The notes under the pieces: model-generated
What the model saw: the letters and a program-made list of their open reading frames with translations, nothing else
What the model was told of the DNA's origin: nothing
The model's database searches: none
In this document: positions 6,686 through 12,543 of the stretch, one piece after another
Numbering within the stretch: position 1 is the first letter of the stretch
Layout of the letters: each line of letters opens with the position of its first letter
Made by a program: the position numbers and the translations under genes
From: Syntrophomonadaceae bacterium
Lineage (GTDB): Bacteria; Bacillota; Dethiobacteria; SKNC01
Assembly (NCBI GenBank): GCA_003555415.1
Contig: PWHX01000123.1
Coordinates: 1 to 12,543, forward strand
Direction: 5' to 3'
Length of the DNA: 12,543 nt

Positions 6686-6686
6686 A
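6658..6686 (-). promoter_or_regulatory. Sigma-A promoter of the ylxM-ffh-rpsP-khpA-rimM-trmD operon
   Basis: On the minus strand a perfect TTGACA (6686-6681) is 17 bases from TAGTAT (6663-6658; four of six to TATAAT). It lies in the only long gap before ylxM, about 50 bases upstream of its start, and transcription would begin near 6651. All genes down to trmD follow with gaps of at most 51 bases and no strong terminator, so this is the likely main promoter of the operon. Confidence 0.75.
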
Positions 6687-6704
6687 GTTTTAAGAAAGTA
6701 AAAT
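6675..6704 (+). promoter_or_regulatory. Weak candidate promoter for the plus-strand small gene
   Basis: TTGCAT (6675-6680), 18 bases, then TAAAAT (6699-6704). The -10 matches five of six bases, the -35 only three. If used, it would start near 6711 and its -35 region would overlap that of the ylxM promoter on the other strand. No better sigma-A match is visible before the small gene; another sigma factor is possible. Confidence 0.25.
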
Positions 6705-6776
6705 CCATAAATTGCACGTTTTTTAAAATTAATAATGGTAAAAATAAAATAGAGTTAATAAAGTAAAGGAGGCAAA

Positions 6777-6950
6777 ATGGTGCCTAAAAAGGAAATATCA
6801 TATCCATGTAAAAGCACCTGCTCAGATTCTTCTGTAGAATTTAGTGAACTCCTGGATGAATCAAAAAAGTTAAAAAAAGATAAGAAAAACAAAAAAGAAA
6901 AAAAGAAGCTTAAAAAAAAGAATAAAAACAATAGTGATAATAACCAGTAA
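6777..6950 (+). CDS. Small lysine-rich protein of unknown function (57 residues)
   Basis: I do not recognise this protein. It is the only likely gene on the plus strand, lying between ftsY and ylxM. The first half (MVPKKEISYPCKSTC, then SDSSVEFSELLDES) has two cysteines at 11 and 15 (CKSTC) and an acidic patch. The second half (about 29-51) is almost only lysine, with a few Glu, Leu, Asp and Asn, and it ends NNSDNNQ. It has no signal peptide or membrane span. Support for its being real: an AAAGGAGG site at 6765-6772 just before ATG, an intact frame with a TAA stop, and a strong hairpin terminator (7007-7033) beyond it. The gap from GGAGG to ATG is only 4 bases; the GTG that is the next codon would have 7. 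The lysine tail suggests RNA, DNA or membrane-phosphate contact, by inference only. Against it: poly-A stretches make lysine runs cheap, and the promoter is weak. Confidence 0.6.
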   Translation: MVPKKEISYPCKSTCSDSSVEFSELLDESKKLKKDKKNKKEKKKLKKKNKNNSDNNQ

Positions 6951-6965
6951 ACAGTCAGAACAGGG

Positions 6966-6999
6966 GCGGAGATTGTTAATATTAAGCACCGGACTCCGC
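6966..6999 (+). repeat. GC-rich inverted repeat after the small plus-strand gene
   Basis: GCGGAG (6966-6971) and CTCCGC (6994-6999) pair perfectly around a 22-base AT-rich loop that itself holds the palindrome TTAATATTAA (6975-6984). It stands out in an AT-rich gap and lies between the small gene's stop and the 7007-7033 hairpin. It may form part of a structured 3' end. No T-run follows, so it is not a terminator on its own. Confidence 0.4.
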
Positions 7000-7006
7000 T
7001 GGAATG

Positions 7007-7033
7007 AAAAGCAGTCTCTATTAGACTGCTTTT
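7007..7033. terminator. Bidirectional hairpin terminator between ftsY and the plus-strand small gene
   Basis: AAAAGCAGTCT (7007-7017) and AGACTGCTTTT (7023-7033) form a perfect 11-base-pair stem with a 5-base loop. It directly abuts the ftsY stop codon (7036-7034) and lies 56 bases beyond the small gene's stop. Both strands end the stem in TTTT, as usual for a terminator shared by converging genes. The T-run is short, so efficiency may be moderate. Confidence 0.8.
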
Positions 7034-7942
7034 CTAATCAAAAAGAGCTTCTACAAATTCCTCGGGATCAAATTCATGAAGATCCTCCAAAGACTCTCCC
7101 ACTCCAATGTATTTGACAGGTATATCTAGTGTTTGTTTAATTGCTACAACTATTCCTCCCTTGGCGGTGCCGTCCAGTTTAGTAAGAATTATACCATCTA
7201 TTTTTGATAATTCTCCAAATAGCTTGGCCTGGGCTAAGGCATTTTGCCCGGTAGTAGCATCTAAAACTAGCAAAACTTCATGGGGAGATTCAGGAATAGC
7301 TTTACTGGAAACCCTATAAATCTTTTTTAGTTCATCCATTAAATTTGATTTATTGTGAAGCCTGCCGGCCGTATCACAAATAACTGCATCCATTTTCCTG
7401 GCCTTGGCCGCAGAAATAGAGTCAAAAATTACAGCTGCAGGATCAGACCCTATTTGATGTTTAATAATATCCACGTCTGCCCGCTTTGCCCATATTTCCA
7501 GCTGCTCAATAGCAGCAGCTCGAAAAGTATCTCCGGCAGCTAAAATTACATGTTTTCCGTCTTGCTGTAATATGTGAGCTAGCTTAGCAATGCTTGTAGT
7601 TTTTCCTACACCATTTACTCCCATAACCATAATAACCGTAGGTTTATCTTTGGCAAAATTCAGAGGCATTTTTTCATTTCCCAATTTTTCAATAATTATA
7701 TTTTTGAGAAGCCCTTTAACTTCCAGCGTATCTTTCACTTTTCCTTCTTTGACTTTTAATTTTAGTTCTTCAACTAAATCTAAAGTGGCCTCCACTCCTA
7801 TGTCAGCCTCAATTAATATTTCTTCCAATTCTTCATAGAATTCATCACTGATTTTTTGTCTTCCAACAAGATCGTCAATTTTGTCAACAAAATTTTCCCT
7901 GGATTTTTTAAAAGCATTTTTAAATTTATCAAATAACCCCAT
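7034..7942 (-). CDS. ftsY: Signal recognition particle receptor FtsY
   Basis: FtsY is the membrane-associated SRP receptor GTPase that partners Ffh. The 302-residue protein begins MGLFDKFKNAFKKSRENF, a basic amphipathic membrane-binding helix typical of Gram-positive FtsY, and lacks the long acidic A domain of Escherichia coli. The N domain runs to about 95. The G domain has P-loop GVNGVGKTTS (108-117), GDTFRAAA (137-144), DTAGR (190-194), DATTGQN (228-234), TKLDGTAKGG (254-263) and GVGE (280-283). The ATG at 7942-7940 has AGGAG about 8 bases upstream and follows the smc stop by 10 bases, so the two genes are co-transcribed. ftsY ends at the 7007-7033 hairpin, which separates it from the ylxM-ffh operon. 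Confidence 0.98.
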   Translation of the reverse strand: MGLFDKFKNAFKKSRENFVDKIDDLVGRQKISDEFYEELEEILIEADIGVEATLDLVEELKLKVKEGKVKDTLEVKGLLKNIIIEKLGNEKMPLNFAKDKPTVIMVMGVNGVGKTTSIAKLAHILQQDGKHVILAAGDTFRAAAIEQLEIWAKRADVDIIKHQIGSDPAAVIFDSISAAKARKMDAVICDTAGRLHNKSNLMDELKKIYRVSSKAIPESPHEVLLVLDATTGQNALAQAKLFGELSKIDGIILTKLDGTAKGGIVVAIKQTLDIPVKYIGVGESLEDLHEFDPEEFVEALFD

Positions 7943-7952
7943 TTTAACACTC

Positions 7953-10900
7953 CTAACTTACTTGTTGATCTTCTTTTGATGGTAATTTCATAGAAAGCAC
8001 TTTCGATACACCAGATTCCTCCATGGTAACGCCATATAAAAAGGCTGCTGTTTCCATGGATTTTCTGCGGTGAGTTATTACTATAAACTGTGTACTGTCG
8101 GAAAGAACTTTTAAATAATTAATGAATCTATTTAAATTCAGGTTATCCAATGAAACCTCAATTTCATCTAAAATACAAAAAGGAGTTGGCTTTGTTTTTA
8201 TAAATGCGAATAGAAGAGCAATAGCAGTTAAGGCTTTTTCCCCACCAGAAAGGAGTGATAAGTTCTGTAATTTTTTCCCTGGAGGTTGGGCAATAATCTC
8301 TATGCCTGATTCCAGTACATCATTAGAATCACTTAGCTTTAAATAAGCTCTGCCTCCCTCAAAAAAATCTCGGAACACAGCAGAAAAACTTGATTTTATG
8401 CTATTAAAAGTTTCCATAAAATTTTTTTTCATTTTATCATCTATTTCACTTATGACCTGATGCAAAGTATTCTTGGCTTCCCTCAGATCTTCTCTCTGTT
8501 TTTTTAAAAATTCTACCCGTTCCTTTAATCTGTCAAATTCTTTAATAGCTCCAGTATTTACAGTTCCTAATTCATTTAATCTCTCTTTTAGCCTGGCGAT
8601 CTCTTCCAGGGCCTTTTTTTCCCCTACTTCTATAAAATAGGAAGAAGCTTTTTTAAAGTTAAGATTATACTCATCTCTTAATCTACGATAATAGTTTTTA
8701 AGTTCCGTATCCAAGCGGGTAATCTCTAGTTCAGATTCATGTTTCTTTTTTTCACTTGACTGTAAAAATTTTCGCAAATTTCTTGCCTGGTTTTCTTTAT
8801 CTGTAATTTCTGCTGCTAATTTTTTGTTTACATCTGTTAATTTATTTATTCTCTCCAGTGTAAACTCTTCTTTCTCTATCAATCTATCAATTTCTTCTAG
8901 AGCATTATTTAAAGATTCCTCCAGATCCTTTTTACTATTCTTACATTCTTCTATTCTATGGGCTAATTTAGAATATTTTAATTCTTCAGATGATCTTTCC
9001 ATTTTAAGATCTTTTAGGTTTTTACAGATTATATTTATTTCCTTTTCTGTTGAAGATAATTCAATTTTTAAATCAGTAGTTCTTTTTTCTATTTCACTTT
9101 TTTGCTGAAAACACTGATCCAGATTATACTTTTCTTTTTCCAGGTTGGATTCAAGAACCATCTTTTGTTTTTTAAGCTTTTCTATTTTATCTTTTTTAAT
9201 ATTATTATCGGCAGAGATTCCAACTAACCTTTCTTCTGCTTCTATCTTTTCTTCTTTTAATCTTTTTAAACTAGAATGAAATGATTTTTTTTCCATATCA
9301 AGTTTTTTTAAACTATCTTTTTCACTGTCAACTTGTTTATAAAGGTTATCCCCCATAGATAATACTTCATTTATGGATTTATTTAAATTTTCTTTTTCTG
9401 CCTCTTTATCACTATAGCAATCCTGAATTTCTTTAATATTTTTTTCTAAATAGCCCAGGTCTTCCATTAATTTCTTGAGAGCATTTTTCCTTCCAATAAA
9501 ACTATGCTTTGTTTGAATTTCACTGCCACCGGTTATAGCGCCTCCTGGAAATATAACTTCTCCACCTAAAGTAACAATTTTAAATTTAAGGTTCGTTTTA
9601 CGTGACGTGTAAATAGCTGAATCCAAATCCTGGACTACCAGAACCCTTCCTAAAAGCTTGTTAAATACTTTTTCATATTTTTTATTATAGGTAACCAGCT
9701 CTTTAGCCCATCCTATAACTCCACTTTCTTTAATATGGGACTTATTATCTCTCTCTGTGATAAGAGATAAGGGCAAAAAAGTAGCTCTACCTTTCTTTAT
9801 CTTTTTTAGATAATTTATTATTTCTTTAGCCGTTACCTCATCTTTAGTAACTATCTGCTGTGACGCAAAGCCCAGTGCAGCATCTATAGCTTTTTCAAAC
9901 GCAACTGGAACCTGTAGAAGATCTACTACCACACCTTCTATCCCTCTGCTAAAAGAATGTCCCTTTTCCTTTGCTGTTAAAACTTCTTTTACTGCCTTAT
10001 TAAAACCTTCATGCCTTTGTTCCATTGAACTTAATACGTCTAGCTGTGTTTTTACTCTTTCCCATTCCGAGTTGTTCTTTTGCAATTCATTTTTTAAATC
10101 TTTTAAATTTTCCTCTTTCTTTTTAAATGATTTATTAAGCTTTTCCAGTTCTATTTTTTGTTCTTTAATATAGCCTTCTTTTTGTTTTATTATTTTCTTT
10201 CTTTGTGTTTCTCTATTTTCTATCTGCTGACAATCTTTTTCCTTATCATTAATCTCTCTATTAATTTCTTCAAGCCTTTTTTGTAAATATCCCTCTTCTA
10301 GTTCATTATTTTTCAAGTTAAATGAGTATTCTTCTATTTCCTTGATAAGCCTACTCAATTTATCTTCTGTTTCCTTCTTGAAACTATTTATCACATCCTC
10401 GATTTTTTTTAATTCCTGTTCTTCCTTATTTATTTTTTCTTTTATATTACCAACAGAACTATTGAGATTTTCCCGGTTGCTTAAAAGCCCTGAAATCTTT
10501 TGGTCAAACTGTTGTATTTTTTCTTTATGATCTTTATCAGTTTCTTGCAACTGCTGTATCTGATTTTCAAAACTTTTTATTTTTTCCGTAAATAACTGTT
10601 TATCCGCTAGATTTTTGTTCTTTCTATCTTGTATTTCTTGTAATTTTTCCCTTAACTTAGAAATTTCTTCTTCTCCGGTGCTGCATTTTAATTTTTCCTT
10701 TGTCAACTGGGAATCTAACTGGTTGAGCAAAGTATATTTTTCAAAATTTTTCACAGATAAATCATCTAGTTTTTCCTGTGCTTTTTCTTTATTCTCCTGG
10801 TTCTTATAGATTTCATTTACTAACATACCTACTTCCAACTCTTTTAGTTCTTCTCGACAGGCCAGGTATTCTCTAGCTAAAACTGCCTGTCCTTCCAAAG

Positions 10901-11510
10901 GTCTTAGCTGCTGATTAAGTTCCTCAATCAAGTCGCTAACCCTTAAAAGATTGTCAGCTGTTTCTTTTAAGCGTCTAGCTGCTTCTTTTTTTCGGTTTTT
11001 GTATTTATAAACGCCAGCTGCTTCTTCAAATATCATTCTTCTTTCTTCAGGCCTAGCACTCAACACCTGCTCAATTTTACCCTGACTTATTATAGAATAG
11101 GCCTCCTTCCCTATTCCTGTATCATGAAACAATTCTATGATTTCTTTTAGTCGGCAAGGGGATTTATTTATAAAGTACTGGCTCTCCCCCGACCTAAAAA
11201 GTCGCCTGGTAATTCTTATTTCCGTAAAATCCAGCTTGATATTAGATTTTGTATTGTCAAAAACAAGAGAAACTTCTGCAAAACTTAAGGGTTCCATCTC
11301 CTGGGTACCGTTAAATATAACGTCTTCCATGTTTTTTCCCCTTAAATTCTTTGTGCTTTGTTCCCCTAACGCCCACTTTACTGCATCAGCTACATTGCTT
11401 TTTCCGCAACCATTTGGTCCTATTATTGCAGTTACTCCTGGAGATAGTTCTAACTCTGTTTTTTGAGGAAAAGATTTAAAGCCAAACATTTCAATCTTTT
11501 TCAAATACAT
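7953..11510 (-). CDS. smc: Chromosome segregation/condensation ATPase SMC
   Basis: SMC dimers, with ScpA and ScpB, extrude DNA loops and help separate sister chromosomes. The 1185-residue length is as expected. The N-terminal head has Walker A GPNGCGKSN (31-39) and the Q-loop region ISQGKIEQ (141-148). A long coiled coil (about 170-495) leads to the hinge (about 500-665), with GGEVIFPGGAITGG at 649-662. A return coil (about 670-1025), rich in Lys, Glu and Leu, leads to the C-terminal head. This has the signature LLSGGEKALTAIALLFAF (1086-1103), Walker B CILDEIE (1112-1118) and LYGVTMEESGVSKV near the end. The D-loop reads VSLDNLN where most SMCs have AALDEAN; LD..N is kept. The ATG at 11510-11508 has AAGGGGGA about 5 bases upstream. 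It lies 78 bases after spoVS, beyond a terminator hairpin, and I see no good promoter of its own. Confidence 0.98.
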   Translation of the reverse strand: MYLKKIEMFGFKSFPQKTELELSPGVTAIIGPNGCGKSNVADAVKWALGEQSTKNLRGKNMEDVIFNGTQEMEPLSFAEVSLVFDNTKSNIKLDFTEIRITRRLFRSGESQYFINKSPCRLKEIIELFHDTGIGKEAYSIISQGKIEQVLSARPEERRMIFEEAAGVYKYKNRKKEAARRLKETADNLLRVSDLIEELNQQLRPLEGQAVLAREYLACREELKELEVGMLVNEIYKNQENKEKAQEKLDDLSVKNFEKYTLLNQLDSQLTKEKLKCSTGEEEISKLREKLQEIQDRKNKNLADKQLFTEKIKSFENQIQQLQETDKDHKEKIQQFDQKISGLLSNRENLNSSVGNIKEKINKEEQELKKIEDVINSFKKETEDKLSRLIKEIEEYSFNLKNNELEEGYLQKRLEEINREINDKEKDCQQIENRETQRKKIIKQKEGYIKEQKIELEKLNKSFKKKEENLKDLKNELQKNNSEWERVKTQLDVLSSMEQRHEGFNKAVKEVLTAKEKGHSFSRGIEGVVVDLLQVPVAFEKAIDAALGFASQQIVTKDEVTAKEIINYLKKIKKGRATFLPLSLITERDNKSHIKESGVIGWAKELVTYNKKYEKVFNKLLGRVLVVQDLDSAIYTSRKTNLKFKIVTLGGEVIFPGGAITGGSEIQTKHSFIGRKNALKKLMEDLGYLEKNIKEIQDCYSDKEAEKENLNKSINEVLSMGDNLYKQVDSEKDSLKKLDMEKKSFHSSLKRLKEEKIEAEERLVGISADNNIKKDKIEKLKKQKMVLESNLEKEKYNLDQCFQQKSEIEKRTTDLKIELSSTEKEINIICKNLKDLKMERSSEELKYSKLAHRIEECKNSKKDLEESLNNALEEIDRLIEKEEFTLERINKLTDVNKKLAAEITDKENQARNLRKFLQSSEKKKHESELEITRLDTELKNYYRRLRDEYNLNFKKASSYFIEVGEKKALEEIARLKERLNELGTVNTGAIKEFDRLKERVEFLKKQREDLREAKNTLHQVISEIDDKMKKNFMETFNSIKSSFSAVFRDFFEGGRAYLKLSDSNDVLESGIEIIAQPPGKKLQNLSLLSGGEKALTAIALLFAFIKTKPTPFCILDEIEVSLDNLNLNRFINYLKVLSDSTQFIVITHRRKSMETAAFLYGVTMEESGVSKVLSMKLPSKEDQQVS

Positions 11511-11539
11511 AAAAATCCCCCTTAAAAATAAAGGAATTC

Positions 11540-11574
11540 AACAATAAAATGCCTGCTTGATTTTACAAGCAGGC
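11540..11574 (-). terminator. Terminator hairpin after spoVS
   Basis: On the minus strand GCCTGCTTG (11574-11566), a 6-base loop and CAAGCAGGC (11559-11551) form a perfect 9-base-pair stem, followed by ATTTTATTGTT. The tail is T-rich but broken. It starts 14 bases after the spoVS stop and ends about 40 bases before smc, so it should end most spoVS transcripts and may leave some read-through for smc. Confidence 0.75.
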
Positions 11575-11588
11575 CAAAATTTAATTTA

Positions 11589-11849
11589 TCATCGAGGTTC
11601 TACAATAAATTTTATTGCTGTCCTCTCTTCGTTGTCAATAAGAATTTCGGCAAAAGCTGGAATTGCAATCAAGTCAATACCATTGGGCGCTACAAAACCT
11701 CTAGTAATGGCAATAGCTTTAATAGCCTGATTGACCGCACCCGCTCCTACTGCTTGCACCTCAGCCATACCTTTATCTCTGATAACTGCAGCTAAAGCAC
11801 CGGCAACAGACTTTGGTTTAGATTGAGCAGAAACTTTTAGTACTTCCAT
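11589..11849 (-). CDS. spoVS: Stage V sporulation protein S
   Basis: SpoVS is a small, very conserved Alba-like protein required for normal progress of sporulation in Bacillus subtilis, where loss affects septation and engulfment-to-coat stages. From the ATG at 11849-11847 the protein has 86 residues, exactly the Bacillus length. It shows MEVLKVSAQSKPKSVAGAL, then VQAVGAGAVNQAIKAIAITR (31-50), GFVAPNGIDL (51-60) and a final ERTAIKFIVEPR, all near-invariant in the family. An ATG two codons earlier (11855) lies only 2 bases from the GGAGGA site; the 11849 ATG has the proper 8. The gene has a sigma-H-type promoter and its own terminator, so it forms a single-gene unit between rnc and smc. It indicates a spore-forming host, though SpoVS relatives also occur in some non-sporulating bacteria. 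Confidence 0.97.
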   Translation of the reverse strand: MEVLKVSAQSKPKSVAGALAAVIRDKGMAEVQAVGAGAVNQAIKAIAITRGFVAPNGIDLIAIPAFAEILIDNEERTAIKFIVEPR

Positions 11850-11930
11850 TAGCATAGTCCTCCTTTTGTTTTTAATTTCTTCAACGTATTATTGTGTTAA
11901 ATGTTCAATATTAGTTTTTGACTATTTATT

Positions 11931-11960
11931 ATATTCTTTCTATTATTTAGAAATTCCTGC
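11931..11960 (-). promoter_or_regulatory. Sigma-H-type promoter of spoVS
   Basis: On the minus strand GCAGGAATT (11960-11952) fits the sigma-H -35 consensus RnAGGAWWW at every defined base. After 12 bases, AAAGAATAT (11939-11931) fits the -10 consensus RnnGAATWW at every defined base. The spacing is as in known sigma-H promoters, and spoVS is sigma-H-controlled in Bacillus subtilis. A TATAAT at 11933-11928 overlaps the -10 but has no sigma-A -35 at the right distance. Transcription would start near 11924, giving a leader of about 75 bases. Confidence 0.82.
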
Positions 11961-11973
11961 TTTAACCGAAATA

Positions 11974-12543
11974 TTATCCTTTCAATTTTTCCCAGGCCGT
12001 ACAGGCTGCAGCTTGTTCAGCTTCCTTCTTATTTTTGCCTTTTCCTTCTCCGATAACTTTATTTTCTAATAACATCTGTGCCACAAAAACCTTATCATGG
12101 TCAGGACCTGCTTCTTTAACAATTCTATACTCCGGAGTCAAAGCAAACTTGCTTTGGGTATATTCCTGAACCATAGTTTTATAATCCTTAAAAACTGTAC
12201 CTTCTTTAATTTCGTCTATAACAGGCTTGAATAGTTCTAATACTTTGACTTTTGCTGTTTCATAACCTCTATCAAGATAAATAGCCCCTATTAGTGCCTC
12301 TAGACAATCAGCAAGTATAGAGGGACGACTCTGCCCACCGCCAGCCATCTCGCCTTTACCTAAAAGAATAATATCACCAAGATTTAAATTTTTAGCAATG
12401 GTAAACAATGATGGCTCGCATACTATTCTAGCTCTTAACTTAGTTAATTCTCCCTCAGGCAAATTAGGATGGTTATTGTATAGATACTCGCTGATTATTA
12501 ACTCTAAAACAGCATCCCCTAAAAACTCTAGTCTCTCATTATG
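11974..12543 (-). CDS. rnc: Ribonuclease III, N-terminus beyond window edge
   Basis: RNase III cuts double-stranded RNA, including the rRNA precursor and, in many Bacillota, the SRP RNA precursor. The last 189 residues are present; the frame stays open to the right edge. The fragment begins in the signature HNERLEFLGDAVLEL, whose E6 and D10 (fragment numbering) are catalytic. The second pair is D79 and E82 in DCLEALIGAIYLDRG. A double-stranded RNA-binding domain follows (about 120-189), with QEYTQSKFALTPEYRIV, the GEGKGKNKKEAEQAAA stretch and a final WEKLKG. An internal TTG (12462) is not the start, because the signature lies upstream of it. The first 35 or so residues are missing. No terminator is visible between rnc and spoVS, so transcripts may run on into spoVS. 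Confidence 0.97.
   Translation of the reverse strand, partial: HNERLEFLGDAVLELIISEYLYNNHPNLPEGELTKLRARIVCEPSLFTIAKNLNLGDIILLGKGEMAGGGQSRPSILADCLEALIGAIYLDRGYETAKVKVLELFKPVIDEIKEGTVFKDYKTMVQEYTQSKFALTPEYRIVKEAGPDHDKVFVAQMLLENKVIGEGKGKNKKEAEQAAACTAWEKLKG

Noticed and set aside
6934..7116. Plus-strand open frame of 60 codons across the terminator into ftsY
   Set aside because: Starts inside the small gene's end, runs through the hairpin and antisense to ftsY, has no ribosome binding site and no family-like sequence.
11850..11855. ATG two codons upstream for spoVS
   Set aside because: Only 2 bases from the GGAGGA site; the next ATG has normal spacing and gives the exact family length.
11866..12069. 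Plus-strand open frame of 67 codons opposite rnc and the spoVS promoter
   Set aside because: Shadow of rnc and AT-rich spacer; no ribosome binding site; it would run over the sigma-H promoter.
1..12543. Search for mobile elements, phage genes, CRISPR repeats, tRNA or rRNA genes
   Set aside because: No transposase or integrase frames, regularly spaced repeats, attachment sites or cloverleaf patterns seen; the window is filled by conserved chromosomal genes.

Overview
The window is a compact, AT-rich stretch of conserved bacterial housekeeping genes, almost all on the minus strand. Gene content and order (rnc, smc, ftsY, ylxM, ffh, rpsP, khpA, rimM, trmD, rplS, lepB, rbgA, rnhB, yraN) are typical of Bacillota. 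An intact spoVS with a sigma-H-type promoter, strong AAGGAGG-like ribosome binding sites and one TTG start point to a low-G+C, spore-forming Bacillota, most likely of the Clostridia. The species cannot be named from the sequence alone.

Reading in the direction of transcription (right to left), block 1 (about 12543-7034) holds the end of rnc (RNase III), spoVS, smc and ftsY. spoVS sits between rnc and smc with its own sigma-H-like promoter and a terminator hairpin. ftsY ends at a perfect bidirectional hairpin. Block 2 (about 7033-6609) is the only break in the minus-strand run. It carries a small plus-strand gene for a 57-residue lysine-rich protein, which I do not recognise, and a sigma-A promoter for the next operon that contains an inverted repeat. 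Block 3 (6663-3055) is the SRP/ribosome operon ylxM-ffh-rpsP-khpA-rimM-trmD. Block 4 (about 3047-2544) is rplS with its own promoter, a foldable leader and a classic terminator. Block 5 (2508-1) is lepB, rbgA, rnhB and a partial yraN, with a hairpin between lepB and rbgA.

Together the genes serve co-translational protein export (Ffh, FtsY, YlxM, signal peptidase), ribosome and tRNA maturation (RNase III, S16, RimM, TrmD, L19, RbgA, KhpA) and chromosome upkeep (SMC, RNase HII, YraN).

I found no evidence of a mobile element, CRISPR array, phage gene, toxin-antitoxin pair or wholly new multigene system. The items most worth checking are the 57-residue plus-strand gene and its shared regulatory region, the rplS leader, the insulated sigma-H spoVS unit, and a Glu where TrmD normally has its catalytic Asp.
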